From: Microvelia longipes
Taxonomy: Eukaryota; Arthropoda; Insecta; Hemiptera; Veliidae
DNA: 64,000 nt
NCBI GenBank assembly: GCA_018340805.1
Contig: JACMZG010001908.1
Location: 51,461,296-51,525,295 of the forward strand
Direction of reading: 5' to 3'
Part shown: positions 47,985-60,705 of the stretch, piece after piece
Layout: every line of letters begins with the position of its first letter
Numbering within the stretch: position 1 is the first letter of the stretch
Made by a program: the position numbers and the translations under genes
The notes under the pieces: model-generated
Database searches by the model: none
What the model was told of the DNA's origin: nothing
The model's input: the letters and a program-made list of their open reading frames with translations, nothing else

Positions 47985-48340
47985 CCAACTTAGTTTAAAT
48001 TTGGCACAAGTGTATCCCTTTACATTATGAAGCATACAAAGTTTCGTTTCAATATGGTTATTTTTGGATCATAAATGTAAAGCAGTACAAGGCAAAGTCA
48101 GTGCTTGCAAAGTCGGTGACTTGGAAATAAAAATAATATATTCATTATGAGAGGATGAGCGAAGCGAGTCCACAGTAGAGAGGATGAGCGAAGCGAGTCC
48201 ACAGTAGAGAGGATGAGGAAGCGATCCACGTAGAGAGATGAGCGAAGCCCAGTAAGAGGATGAGCGAAGCGAGTCCACTAGATCCACAGTACTGATGATG
48301 ATGGAAATGTTCCGTGGTACCCGTACCTATTTTGTATTTA
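47985..48340 (+). repeat. DR-A 3' part (+) with a 31-bp internal expansion
   Basis: At 48148-48291 the word GAGGATGAGCGAAGCGAGTC followed by CACAGTAGA is repeated about five times, then the DR-A terminus GTTCCGTGGTACCCGTACC follows. In other DR-A copies this word occurs once. Confidence 0.85.
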
Positions 48341-50055
48341 TTTACAACATTGATGTTTAATATTCACTTGTCTTTGTCTTGTTTTGTTACGCTTTCATTA
48401 AGTTTCTTAAATTCAAATAATTATGATTTTTATCAATACGTTATTTAATAACGACATACTCTGCTATATTCCATGGTATTGTCAAATTTTGAGTCCTGTA
48501 AAGTCCTGTATAAAACAAGGCATAAAAAACTTTAAATTTTAACTTTTATAATACTTTTAAATAGAATTTACGATGACAATAAACAACTATTACTTTTCTT
48601 TAAAAGTCGTAAAAGCAAAAGTTTTGAGTTGGTCCAAAAATGATAATTTTAGTTCGTATATTTGTACAGATCTGCTGTGTTCTTTAAACAACTCTCCTCT
48701 TCCCCCTTTCTTAAAAGTTTAGATAAACTGAACTCGCAAGTTTTCCTAGTATATAAGGAGACATCAATTCCATTCAGAAAACCAGTTTCATGAAAACCCT
48801 GAAAACTCTACCGAAAGAGAAAACTTCTCTTGAAATTTAAGTGAAATCTTAAGCAATAGTTGTAAAACATTTTACACTTTCAACAATAAGACTTTGTGAT
48901 TTTTAATAAAGTTAACATTAATGTGCCAATTAACATAAAGCAAACTCATGTCATAATCTTAACCAGCATTGAAAAGGAGACCATGAGTTTTAGCGAATTT
49001 CCATCGCAAAATACACTTTATTTCTTGAATATATAATGTTAAGATTATTGACTTGTTTTAAGGAAGTATTGGAGAACATTACACTCCCAAGGGAGCGAAA
49101 AGTAACTTTTTCTCCGTTGTGAGTAAAAAGTGTTTCCAATAAGGGTTAGAGCCCTCAAATCTTAATAGGAGAGAGTTTTTTGGGAAAGGTATCCTCTAAA
49201 TTTAAAAGAATTGCCGATTTTTAACTTTCTGCCGGGGGGCACCACCCTAAAACTTTATAAAGGGAACCCGACCAAAAATAATGTATTCGCTCAAAATTCG
49301 TTTCAGGTCAAAGTTATTTAAGGCAATACAATTTTTTCTTAGGGAGCGGCTCCCATTAAATGTATGAGGAAGGGAGTCAGACTCTAAAAAATTAAAATAA
49401 AATACAACAAAACATATAAAAATGAGAATATAACAATAATTAAAAGACGACAGCATCTAGAAATAAAATCTTGAATGCGAGTGAAATGCTATTTTCCCCT
49501 GCAATAATTACCCACCTCGGCTTGGCCTCGGAATTTAAATGGTTTGGTTCCTTTGGCTTTCGCCTTAGGAACCAACTAACTGCACAGGAACATAATATCA
49601 TTCACCTAAGTTCTACAATATGTTCACCTAAGTTCAAAGGTAATCCTAACCTCAATTCTACGTAGAAAGAAAAATTTAGACAACCAGCACTACCTTGTTG
49701 AGCACACCAAAACTAAGAATATCCAGTAGTTTTATTTTGAAAGACATAACAAAATATTTTTACGTAATTTATCATTGTTTAACTAAAGAAAATAGAAATG
49801 TTTAGTAATAAATAAGTGGTGTAATATGCTGTAACTAATTAGTAATTTAATAATATTTCTTGGAGTATTTTTCTAAGGATTAATTTTCAAGTTTATAAAT
49901 AGGAATAAACCCCTAAGAAAAACACTTTCATGTATAAGAAGAGCCAAATCTAACGTAAAAAGTTGTGAGATCATTGAATAAGCCAAGTAATAGGTTCACA
50001 ATATTGCTTGAAAATATTTGAGGTCTTGACGGTTTCACTTTGTGACTACTTGTTG
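48341..50055. other. Intergenic, no gene recognised
   Basis: Ordinary AT-rich sequence with only short, unsupported frames. Confidence 0.4.
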
Positions 50056-50059
50056 CATT

Positions 50060-51235
50060 GAAACAAAACTTGTGTCTGTACAGATTTATTACGTAATAGT
50101 ATACACTTGTACACTATTACGTGTACAAGTGCAAGTACTATTAAGTCCAAATTTCAACTTAATTAGATTATTTTCCGACTTTTACGCGTTTTAAAAACGT
50201 GCACAAGTCATTTAATAAGAATTGAATTAGCGCTGATAATCGGTTACATGACTACATGCGTGCCAAATCTCGATCCAATCGCATAGTTTTATGAAATTTC
50301 AAAATTTTTTACTGACTAATTATTGCGGGTAAATGACGTCATAAAAAAATATTTTCCGCACAACTACAGCAGCATAATATTTTTTGTACAAAGTTTTAAC
50401 TCTTTAGCATAAATAGACTAGGAGCTACGATGTTAAAACACACACACACATACAGACAGGCAACTTAGAGGAAACCACATAGGAGTCCTTAAAAATTCCT
50501 GAATTGGATAATTGCAGTAACATCCCGGTTTCGGTTTTTTTTGCAAACACAAGTTTTTTTATTATTCCAAGAGCCGGACCAGAAAAAACGTGACTTATTT
50601 TGTAATACTTTTTTACCAAATTTTTCAAAAATTATATCCTAAATTACAAAGAAAAAACATGGTCTGCCTATCCAGAGAGGAGCCCTTATATAATTGCGCA
50701 TGCTCAAACTTTTATAAAATTGCATTAATTTCAGTTTTCCTAAAATAAGTGGTTCTCTGTGACTTGTGTGCAAAACATAAAGAGACTATTTTTTAAAAGG
50801 TTCTATAAAACGGGTGTTTAATAATCAAAATCGGATGACTGCAAAGTTATGACTCTTTCAAAATCACCAAAAACCGGTTAATTTATACAAATTCAGGGAA
50901 TTCCTTTGGAAAAATGTTGGCTTTTTGTGCAGTTTTTGTTGGCCATTTAACAAACGTCACAACTTTAGTTATACCTATCCGATTTTGACGGATTTGAAAT
51001 TTTCATTACTCACAGGGAACCACTTATTGCAATAAAACTGGAAGTTGTGCGATTTTCTAATATTTTTAGCGAGCGCATTCATATGAAGGACTCGACTCTG
51101 GATAGGCAGACAATGCTTTTCCGTCATAATTTAAGGTATATTTCCAGAAAAAATTGGTTTGAAGTAGTACAAAATGAGTCACAATTTTAGGTCTGGCTTT
51201 TGGACTGTACCAACGGTATAAATGAGGAAAAGTAA
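50060..51235 (-). repeat. DR-A copy (-) split by a foldback insertion
   Basis: DR-A sequence runs to TTTTTTGCAAACACAAG (about 50553) and resumes with CGGTATAAATGAGGAAAAGT (about 51214-51233). These two halves are continuous in other copies; family A foldback 50567-51203 occupies the gap. Confidence 0.75.
50567..51203. mobile_element. Foldback element family A, copy 2
   Basis: Left end CCAAGAGCCGGACC, right end GGTCTGGCTTTTGG. Arms share CTGCCTATCCAGAG, AATCGGAT and TGACTCATTTTG-type blocks in inverted order, as in 1485-2193. Confidence 0.85.
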
Positions 51236-51284
51236 ACATTTTAAGTCCCTTTCTCGACAAAAAAAAAATCTTAATTTACCTGAT

Positions 51285-51577
51285 ATTTCATGTTTGCTGA
51301 CTCAGCAAGCTAGGTTATTGACGTCAAAAAACCTGGCTTTCAACAGGGTACCTGTCATCCCCCAAGGTTGGCAAATGTGCCAAGTTTTATTTAAACATAC
51401 TTATTCGTTCGAAGAGCGTAATTACAAGAATCCGCAAGAAATTCACACATACGTACAGTTTCACCAAACCTATTTTTTCAAGACTTAGAGCCTCTGAAAC
51501 GGATATTGCCCATACCATTAAGTTAAATTTCCAGCATGACGCCTATCCTATTATCTTTCCAAAGGAAATTCGCTAAA
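51285..51577 (+). repeat. Dispersed repeat DR-E, copy 2
   Basis: CTGACTCAGCAAGCTAGGTT through CCTCTGAAACGGATATTGCC to CCAAAGGAAATTCGCTAAAA, collinear with 24998-25396 but without the (TA)n expansion. Confidence 0.75.
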
Positions 51578-52780
51578 AATGTAAACAAAAAAATAAAAAC
51601 TTTTTTTTTTAAATTCAGTAAAAAAATTATTGACTAATTTATTTTTGTAGAAAGTCAGTAAATAAATTATTATGTATTAATATTTAATATGTAATTAAAA
51701 TTATAAGTAAAACCTAAAACTAATTTGTAATATATTTTATTTATAACCAAACACATTTTATATAAAAAAAATATATGTATTTTAAAATATTTAAGTTAAA
51801 GTTAAGGTAATATATTAGAAGCTCTTAGATTTAAAAATTTTAGTATTTAACTATCAATACTTAAAGGGTGATTATTATTTAAAAAGAAGATAATAACATA
51901 AAGAAAGGGAAAATAAAAAAAAAAAAGAGGAAAGAAAATTACTCTAAATAAATTAAAATTACTTTCGAATGAAAATAAAAACTGAGATAAGAATGAAAAC
52001 ACAAACAAGAAAAATAAGATAAAAAATATGTTATGCGAAAGCAATGCATGTTAAGAAAATAACGAGTCATAACAGGGCTACTGCCATAGTAAAGTTAAAA
52101 AAAAATATTAAATATCTACGAACCAAAGAATATGCTTTATTAATTAAATAAAATTGGACTCTTTTTACTGCCTATTTATGTTTTTAGAACAAATGAAAAT
52201 TGCAACTTAAACTTGTTTTGAATACAAAATAAGTTGTTTAGGCATCTCAGTGTGTGCTTGTAGAATATAGGTCAACGAAATATAGGTCATCCAAATTCAG
52301 TATTATTCTTAATTTTTTTTTTAGGAAAAAAAACGTTTGCCTTAATGAAAGCTAAATTATAACACTTTGTATAAATAATAAAGTTATTTTAATATTTCAT
52401 AACCTTATTATGTGGTTATAACATAAATAGTTATTACTTTTTAAGAATACATTTTTTATATGTATGTAGTATGACTTAAAGTATATAGTAAAGTTTATTG
52501 CATCTTTTAATAATTATTTTGCCGTCCTAGTATATATTTTAATTCTTCATAAATTTTATTTTACATTTTAAATATAAATAAAAATGAAAATTAGTCAGCC
52601 AATTGCTTTGTTTTTCAGAGTTTCCTTTGATGAGTCTGCCATTCACAAAGGATTTCTTTTTGTTTAAACAAAGAGAGGGAGAAAGGATTATATTATTACT
52701 GTTATATATGTAAAGGTAAAATGGTGTTTGTGAAGTTGAACGATATTCAAATGTTGGATATAAAAAGGTAGGTGGTATGT
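51578..52780. other. AT-rich, no gene recognised
   Basis: Poly-A and poly-T rich sequence with no supported frames. Confidence 0.45.
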
Positions 52781-52782
52781 TA

Positions 52783-53030
52783 AGGATAGGAAGAGTAGAG
52801 GGGAGGGAGTCAACAAGTGGTGCTACCTACCTGTTGGCGCGCTGAGTTAAAGGGGGTTAGTGAGAAATACAAGGCTCACGCTTTAAGCTCTATACGACCC
52901 GGACGCCTGGCCGTCCAAAGCCACACTGAACTCCTAGTATTATACGCCCTCCAAATCAATACCCATGACCCGTCCCACAGGTAGCGCCTCCACCACCCTC
53001 CCCTCCCTATTCCTACAGGTATATCCTTTT
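52783..53030. mobile_element. GC-rich island bounded by diverged inverted repeats
   Basis: The left edge (AGGGGAGGGAGTC, GTGGTGCTACCTACCTGT) and the complement of the right edge (AGGGAGGGGAGGGTGGTGG, GCGCTACCTGTGGG) match. The ~250-bp interior is much richer in GC than its flanks. Possibly a small TIR element; no target duplication identified. Confidence 0.45.
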
Positions 53031-55035
53031 CCCCTTGTCAATTTCTTATTATAAAAAGTAAATAATAGATTTGCTTGTTAATATTATAAATTTCCTCTTT
53101 TTTATAACTACATACATAAAAAAATAATAATCATGTAATCATTTTTAAAATCAATTATTTTTAAAATCTAAGTAATTTATTAAACATGAGTAATTAAAAA
53201 GTATTTTGTAAAAACTCAATTTTCCTTAATTACTATTTTAAAACTTTACAATTTTTATAGGCATTAAACTGCTTTTGAGACAAACTAATGTAGGAAAGAA
53301 AGAATGCAACAATATAGAGCCGTAACATCCACACTTTATCAAAATCCTTCTTCAAGTAACCCGAACAACTGAGGCAAAGAGATAGATTAGAGGCAGTATA
53401 ATTTACTGTACTTAGCGCGAAAACTTTTACTTTTTTATTGTTTTTAAGGAAATTTGTCTAAGAGGTATTTCTAACCTTAGTGTAGCCACCATGCAGATCT
53501 ATTTCATCCTCTTCATAACATAGAGCCGTTGTGAATCTTAAAAAAAATTACTTAAAATTAAAAATATGAATTAATCAAATCAAAGTTATCAATCAAATTA
53601 TTTTGAAGGAGAACCTCAGTTATCAAACCTAACACAAAGTCATGAATGGCCTAATTCAAAGACAAATGAGCTTGAATAGGTTGAATTACGCATTTTATAT
53701 TCAACATACAACTATACACAATATCTCCCTCCCACAAACCCATTCAAACACCAACAAACTAACTTCATCGCCATAAAACCAACTCTGTCAATTAATACTG
53801 ATTCAATCGCTTACAATTCCACTCAACCTTTCACATATCTACATTTCATTTCCAATCACAAAATCGCTTAATCGTATAAAAAATTAAATGTGATGTTATC
53901 ACAGTAGGTTTGGTTAGATCGCCACTTGCCCCCATCTACTTCCCTAAAGGGTGGGGCTGTCGCCACCCCTTCAGTGGCGCTTTTCCACCTCCTTGCCCCA
54001 AGTCTATGATCGGCTTCCGACCCCTCTTTCCAATTTCCCGATTTATAATTCTAATTGATTCTTGTTGAAGTCCCCTTAATTAATCTTAAATAGGTAGTTG
54101 GACCCCAATAAATTCACCCCCTTAAATTGAAGCTCATCAAAGCTGGCTGTTACTGCCTTCGTGAATCTCAACCTCTGGTTTAGGGTTTGCTCCACAAACT
54201 CTGTCCGGCCACATAAATTATCGCCGAAAAAATCATGTGCGCAGCCTCAAAATAGAAAACTAACCTAGTTAGTTAGACCTTATTGAAGGTCCCTTTCGAA
54301 TAACTCACCCAAATACTTGCTGATATTACGCACACCTAGAGTCCAACATTAAAGACAGAAAACTGTATTTTTGCGAAAATGCATTTCTTCCTCTATTTTT
54401 GGTGAAATTTCTCCCATGCGACGAATTTTAACAAAAAAAATATTTATGTTATGTAAAAAGTGCAAATTGACTGAACTTAACTAAGAATTCTACATTTAAA
54501 TAATTTAAACTTTGTAACTATAAATTTAACTATTTTAACTTTTAAACTTAACCAAGTTCAGTTCTGGTAATATTTAAAGCTGCTTACCCTGTTATCTCAG
54601 CATCCATAGCGTATTTATGAAATCAGGGTCATTAAAGCCTACATATTCTTGATGACAATGAGATGGTTTCCACAGTACTAGGAAGACAATGCCCATATCT
54701 GCACAGCAAACTATTTAATCCTTGTAGGAGTTATAATTAAGACCAGTCTAATCTGAAACAGGTAAGACCATAACACTTCTCTCTTCCATAAAAATCAGAA
54801 ATAGACTGGACAAAATGTATGCACCATATTTCTGCATATGTAACTCACGTTTTTAGAGTTTTATTCCCTAATTTTCTTGACCCATAATCTGAACTCAATA
54901 TGATTTCTTTGTTTAGACCGTTGGGGGAATATTAAAGGTAAAATGTGTCGCCACCGTTTTCAAGGAAAATAGATGGGCAGGGATGGGCAAACGTGTCCCA
55001 TGTAGAGTTTAAAAGACACTATATATATATATATA
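53031..55035. other. Intergenic, no gene recognised
   Basis: 53900-54060 is locally C-rich with GGGTGGGGCTGTCGCCACCC, a short imperfect hairpin. Nothing else was supported. Confidence 0.4.
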
Positions 55036-55421
55036 GGTGCGAGAGACTCCTATAGGAAATGTAACAAGCAAAATGCAATGCTACATCTGGGAACTGTTCC
55101 ATCATTCGACATTCGTCATCATTGATGGCTCGACATAATGTCATGTCCCACTCTGTTTCGTTACGTCTAACTCATCAGGACGCCAACATAGCCTGAACTC
55201 ACTCTGACCTTTAATTAAATCCGAAGAATATAATGTGAAGTATTCACCAGACGTAACGAAACAGAGTGGGACATGACATTATGTCGAGCCATCAATGATG
55301 ACGAATGTCGCAACAGTGCCCAGATGTAACATTGCATTTTGCTTGTTACATTTCCTTGGTGTCTCTCGCACATTTATATTGTGTCAACTATTTTAGTTTT
55401 GCAAAACTCGGTAGTATCAAA
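55036..55421. mobile_element. Foldback family B, copy 3
   Basis: Left end truncated at GGTGCGAGAGACTCC, preceded by a TA tract; right end intact through GCAAAACTCGGTAGTATCA. The central spacer (CCGAAGAATATAATGTGAAG) is the complement of the spacer in copy 1. Confidence 0.87.
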
Positions 55422-56257
55422 TGATACAGAGTTTAAAAGTATTAGAGACGCGTAGTTTTTCACTTTGAAGATCTAACACGCTTATTGTCAATAGACTTTA
55501 ATTCTAGTAATTTTTTATTTTCTTAGGATTCATAACTTTATAAGCTTAAAATGGTAAGAATAACATTAAATATGTACAATTAACTGCTACAAAACTTTAC
55601 TCGACGTGTTTATAACCTGACGATAGGAAGAATGTAATAGTGCTACTTGTGCCCAAAGGTGTAGCGGTAAAAGTTGGCGACACTATTTTAACATTGAGGA
55701 GGCCTGATATGTTCCTTCCTCTTCGTACAAGTTCCTTGGTTTGACCAACCTGGTTTATAGAAGAAAAGAAATTCCCGTTTTTGTCAATTATTTTTAAAAT
55801 TAAACTGACAAAAAAGAACAAATTTTGGTGCACGTAAAAGATCTAAGAATAAGGCATCTATAGTATTATCGCTTTCTCACATAAAATCAAAATTGCATGA
55901 GTAAATATTTCCCAGATTATTATTTTAATAAAAAATACAACCTATTCGGAGGGGTTTTTTAAACCTTACGCATAGAATCAACAGGTTACACGCATGCAGG
56001 GTCTATTCAAGTCTAAAACTATAACCACTTAAAAATGAAACATGCTTTGGCTCGTTCTTTAGTTTCATTTTTCGTCGTTTTCAGTTCTGTAAAATAAAAA
56101 TAAAGTAAAATTAAAAACAAATATTGCACACGTTGATAGATTTTAGTGAGCATAGAGCACTCCGCTATATTGGAGGGTAGGCAAAGATTTTTCAAAGGAA
56201 ATGCGCTTCAACAATTTAATTTATTGTTTTTATATTTGAAATAATGATTATAATTGA
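55422..56257. other. No gene recognised
   Basis: Frame 55597-55833 (minus) has no family signature and no convincing splice context. Confidence 0.4.
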
Positions 56258-56463
56258 TATTTATAATAATACACAGTAAGAAAGGCTCGCTTTCCACGCT
56301 AGCTTGCGTATATTTATAATAATACATAGTAAAAAAAAGCTCGATTCGCTCGCTAGGATGTGCTTATTTATGATAATGCAGGGTAAAACGGGCTCGCTTC
56401 GCTCCCTAGATTACGTATCTTTAGAAGTTTACAAAGGCTCGCTTCACCCGCTTAATTGCGTAT
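56258..56463. repeat. ~54-bp tandem repeat, 3-4 diverged units
   Basis: Each unit has ATTTATAATAATACA, then GGCTCGCTTCGCTC-like, then a CTAG..TGCGTA end. GCTCGCTTCGCTC resembles the complement of the GAGCGAAGCGAG word in DR-A. Confidence 0.8.
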
Positions 56464-56801
56464 TAAAACAATAAACACATACTTTTCTTTTATTTAAGTG
56501 TTGAAAGGTTGTTTGTCTAGGGTCTTCCTCGTCTAGTCTTAAATTCTTTTTGATGTCAGTAATCAGTCGCAATCCGTGACTTTAGTATTTTATTTTTGCA
56601 TGTTATTTTAACTTGTTTAATTTTTGTAGAGTTGTTTATAGTTTAGTTGAATAGTAGCATTCAAAAAGTATTTAAGATGCAACTGAAGCCAGCTAAGAAA
56701 CACTTGTAGTGAATTCCATTAATGGAATAATGGAAATGACGCTTATGAGGTTAATTGGATAACGGATGTTGAGGGGGTATGTATGTCCAAAAAATATGCG
56801 C

Positions 56802-56861
<60 letters not shown>

Positions 56862-57524
56862 GATCTACCTATGTAGAAGCGAAACTTGGCATGTGGCGAG
56901 AATAAGGTTACAAGGCCATTAAAATACATCGAGACCCTTTTCAGCTGAATTAGACCATCCCACAAACGTTGGATAATATATATTATATAATGTTGTATAT
57001 ACGTATACGTCTAGGTTAATGACTTCTGCGATATCTGTTACGTTCAGTATTGCTAGATCGTGAGAAGGTAGTATGAAAGAAAGACACCCTCTTTTGTTTC
57101 GCCCTCAGGACAAAAATGGCTCCCATGTAACAACGGCGAGCTAAGCAGGTTCGCAAAGCGCCTGGAAGGTCTTCTTATAGTTGTAGGCATTTTAAAACGA
57201 TTGGAACCGGTTTATGCTCAATCGGACCATTCTAAGTAGCGTTATTGAGAAATAACCTAATTATCACGTCATCAGCTATTCAAGTTTTTCTTTTGTATAC
57301 AGTAGGTGAAAGTTAATTGTTCAACGCTACACACATCTCATTATATGTATATAAACGTCTATATTGCCCCAAAAGGGCCATATCGAGCGATGGAAATTCG
57401 CTAGATATATGGCAAAATGTCATGTATAAATTAATACTAAAACAACGATTGTGTGGACTTGAAAAGGCCATACCAAGGTGGAGATAATGCGCTAAATACA
57501 TGGCAACAAACCATTAACAAAAAT
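56464..57524. other. No gene recognised; contains (TA)n(TG)n at 56802-56857
   Basis: The minus-strand frame across 56693-56965 is driven by the microsatellite (His-Thr repeats). Confidence 0.5.
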
Positions 57525-57715
57525 AATAATAACAAATAATACAAAACAACGTGGCCACAAGGAGGCCCTCGGCCTTAAGCATCCCTGAGGGGGCATTGTA
57601 GGGCCATGTAGCGGCTACAGATCGACTTATTTCCGACATGGATAGCAAGATTTGAAACTCCTCGCAGAGTCGATCAACCCCTTAGCCCTACTAAACACTA
57701 AAGTTAAATAACTTA
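57525..57715 (-). mobile_element. Probable 3' end of a non-LTR retrotransposon (-)
   Basis: On the minus strand a structured segment passes through AAGGCCGAGGGCCTCCTTGT and GGCCACGTTGTTTTGTATTA, then ends in TTATTATTATTTTTG. This is the layout of many insect LINE 3' UTRs. Two nested complementary pairs lie inside: GTAGGGC/GCCCTAC and GATCGAC/GTCGATC (57598-57697). No coding remnant is attached. Confidence 0.45.
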
Positions 57716-58421
57716 AATGGCATCATGTCAAAATAATTTACATCATGGGTTCCCAAAACTCCAGCTAAGGGGGCCATCTACCATCGAGCTAAATTTTTGT
57801 GTATCTTGTAACAGGCGTGAGTATAATTTCTTTTCTAAGGTACCCCATTGCGGTAGGAACAAATTCAGTAAATATTTTCAGTCCTAATTATACAAGATAG
57901 CAGTTTTTTTAAATTAATGAATAAAAAAATCATGCGAGTGAAGCGAGCTTAAGAAAATTTTGCTCTTTTTAATAATTTTTTCCTAAATTAAAAAAAAAAT
58001 TAACCGGCGCCTCCTGAGCTACTTTCTTTTTCTTTAATTTTTCCTCCACTTTTTGGATCTTGGGGGGGGCGATCGCCCCCTTCGCACCCCCCCCCCCTGT
58101 ATCCGCGCCTGAAGTATTGTATATAAATTTTTTATTGTGCTTCAGGAAAATATGACCGATGAAGAAAAAAGTGTTATTTTCTCTACTTATGACATCATTA
58201 ATACAGCTAATAAAAGCTTAGAGTTAAATAAATATAATTGTTAGTTTTTAAAGTTAGTCTTCTAAAAGATTTGAGTTCATATCTCCGGCTTAAATGTGAT
58301 TTGTATAATATTTGCGCTGGTTGGGAAATGTCTCTAGATAAACAAAAAATTTGTCTAGTGTGATTTCTGAATATCTATATAAAAAGTTGTCACATAAAAC
58401 TCTTCATTATTTATTTTTAAT
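57716..58421. other. No gene; possible hAT-like end at about 58055-58110
   Basis: A short GC-rich block (CCCCCCCTGTATCCGCGCCTG) on the complement begins CAGGCGCGGATACAGGGGGG, reminiscent of hAT termini. A partner end was not found. Confidence 0.25.
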
Positions 58422-58560
58422 AATAATAATAATAATAATACTTTATTTATTGAGAGCCTCTTAAAGAAGATACAACAGTCACATACAATCAATTATTAAT
58501 TAAAACTAAATGAAATGTAAACATTAGCAACAAGTGAAAGACAAATAAAATAAAAAATTG
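58422..58560 (-). mobile_element. 3' terminus of a truncated non-LTR retrotransposon (-)
   Basis: On the minus strand the sequence ends CTCTCAATAAATAAAGTATT followed by (ATT)n, the polyadenylation-like signal plus trinucleotide tail typical of several insect LINE clades. Confidence 0.5.
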
Positions 58561-59542
58561 ATACTAAATAGTACTAGAAACAGGAATAAAATAATTTTTA
58601 GAATAATAAGCTTTTTCCATGAATTATCCGTTATACCTATAACGGATAATTCATAAAACCATAATTCATACCTGTTTTATGGTGTTATTGTTTTTATATT
58701 ATTGCAGGTCCCTGTGCCAGCTTGTTTATGCTGGCACAGAGAATCAAAACTAAGTACAAATAAATCTCTATAGTAGTTGCGCTATCCGGAAAATTATGCT
58801 TTATGACGTTATTAACTGGCAATAATGACTCATCACAAATCTAAGAATTTAAAAAATCACGGATATATGTTTCGATTGATTTTAAATTTAGCACGCATAT
58901 AGTCATACATACGAGCAACAAATGTGCCAATAATAAAAACTAAAAAGTCTCATCAAGAAACAAAACATTGTTTGCATAGTGCCTTCAATCTGCAAAGAGG
59001 CCAGCATAAGTGCAAAACCGTTGAGATGATAAAAGGGAAGAAGAACGAGTCTATGATTGTTATCAAGAAAAAATCCTAAAACATATACCCCTAAAATATT
59101 AAACATAATAACAATGAAGCACAGTCTAAGTGTTAATAATTTAAAAAAAAATATATAAGTAAACATAAAATTACAGTAGAAAATAAAATTTCTACTTTAG
59201 AGGCACTCTTCGTTAGTGGCTAAAAAAATTCAGTCCCAAAACTTTATACCCTTTTGTCTCTAGAACGGGGCCAGCACAAAACTTATAAATTTTAAAATTA
59301 TAGATTAAATTATTTATAAAGCATAAATTAGCATAAACATAGCAAAAAAATTAGGACACCAGTCCAAGTGATAGGGCTATAGACTCAGCCACTAATTATT
59401 GAACCCAAATATATCTGAAACGGGGCCAGCACAAAATTTAAAATTTGCTACACAAATAAGTACTAAATAAACAAAAAGTATGGCACGATTCCGATCTCAA
59501 ATTTCCGTGATCTGCTCCTTAGTTCTACTCCTTTTAATTTCA
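58561..59542. other. No gene recognised
   Basis: Includes GGATAATTCAT/ATGAATTATCC palindrome near 58618-58653 and CTGTGCCAGC..GCTGGCACAG near 58711-58739. No coding signal. Confidence 0.4.
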
Positions 59543-59719
59543 GGACAGAAGAGCCGTGGATTTCTATGGTTCCTCTCATGTTTTTTTCAAGCAATCATAC
59601 ATATTTTCACTGACTCTTATAGTCTAGAGAAAACTAGGAACAACACGTGCCCTCGCTATTAAACAAAACCTCCGTACACTTTAAACTACAAGGCAGACAC
59701 ACTTGTATTATAATTAATA

Positions 59720-60110
59720 CGTTCACACACACTCTAGATCCGCGGATCGTATAGAATACGTATGCAATACGGTCAACTAACTTCACGGTTCTTACAGCGT
59801 ATTTGTTTAGTCGATCGAGTGAGATTACGTGATAACTGATCCCGCCAAAACATGGCGTATATTATAGTTCACTTTTGGTTATAAGAAAGTTTAAAACAAA
59901 AAATATATTAAATTAAATTGTGATTCCTTAGCATAATAATAAAGTTACACTAAAAAAATAATATTCCAAAAGTTATTTGATCAAAAACAGTAATATAGAA
60001 GTGAAATAAAAGTTCGACGAGAAGGTTATACGTTAAATACGATCGTCTCTAAAGGCATAGATATATACTAGAGGGGGCATAGCCTTGTAGTATATATATA
60101 TATATATATA

Positions 60111-60176
<66 letters not shown>

Positions 60177-60705
60177 ATAGATATATAGATATATACATTG
60201 AGAGTCCTGAAACATTTTTAGTGGGGCTCTGTGTAACCTCATTGAAACCTCCTCTAAAAGGGAGTTAGGGTTATAATTAATCAATTGTTTTCGGCTTCCC
60301 GCAGATTGTTTGTGTTGTGATTTGTATTTTAAACATTTTACTATATAATTTACTGTTTTTTTTGTTATGTTTATTTGATGATAATGATAATCGAATGTGG
60401 TCAGGTTACTTTTTCGATGTTTCAAAATTCAACCAATAGGGCCCCTCTAGTAATATATCTCTATGTCTAAAGGTATACAATGTATACCTTTAGACATAGA
60501 GATATATTACTGTTACGCTGTATGTCATACAGCGTATCGGGGGATCCATTTAGATTCCATCTCCCTAGTTCTAGCGTATGCGATCGGATCCCCTACGCAT
60601 GGTTCATACCTATTTAGCTCTATAGTCTCTGGTTCATATAGCTTAAATTACCGTATTGAGAGATCGTATTCTATACGATACGCGGATCTAGAGTGTGTGT
60701 GAACG
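59720..60705. mobile_element. 986-bp non-autonomous TIR element, TA target duplication
   Basis: Ends CGTTCACACACACTCTAGAT and the exact complement at the right, extending ~40 bp through CGTATAGAATACG with one mismatch. TA at 59718-59719 and 60706-60707. Subterminal inverted blocks (CTAAAGGCATAGATATATAC against the complement of 60445-60475) and a (TA)n tract at about 60090-60178 lie inside. It interrupts a SINE composite. No transposase. Confidence 0.85.
60451..60509. repeat. Perfect 28-bp palindrome with a 3-nt loop
   Basis: Arms 60451-60478 and 60482-60509 are exact complements containing TATCTCTATGTCTAAAGGTA. A further shorter palindrome, CGCTGTATGTCATACAGCG, follows at about 60515. Confidence 0.95.

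Noticed and set aside
55597..55833. 78-codon minus-strand frame
   Set aside because: No domain, no splice context, AT-rich neighbourhood.
56693..56965. 90-codon minus-strand frame with His-Thr repeat
   Set aside because: Driven by the (TG)n(TA)n microsatellite.
58055..58110. hAT-like terminus CAGGCGCGGATACAGG on the complement
   Set aside because: No matching left end or target duplication was found, so no element was called with confidence.
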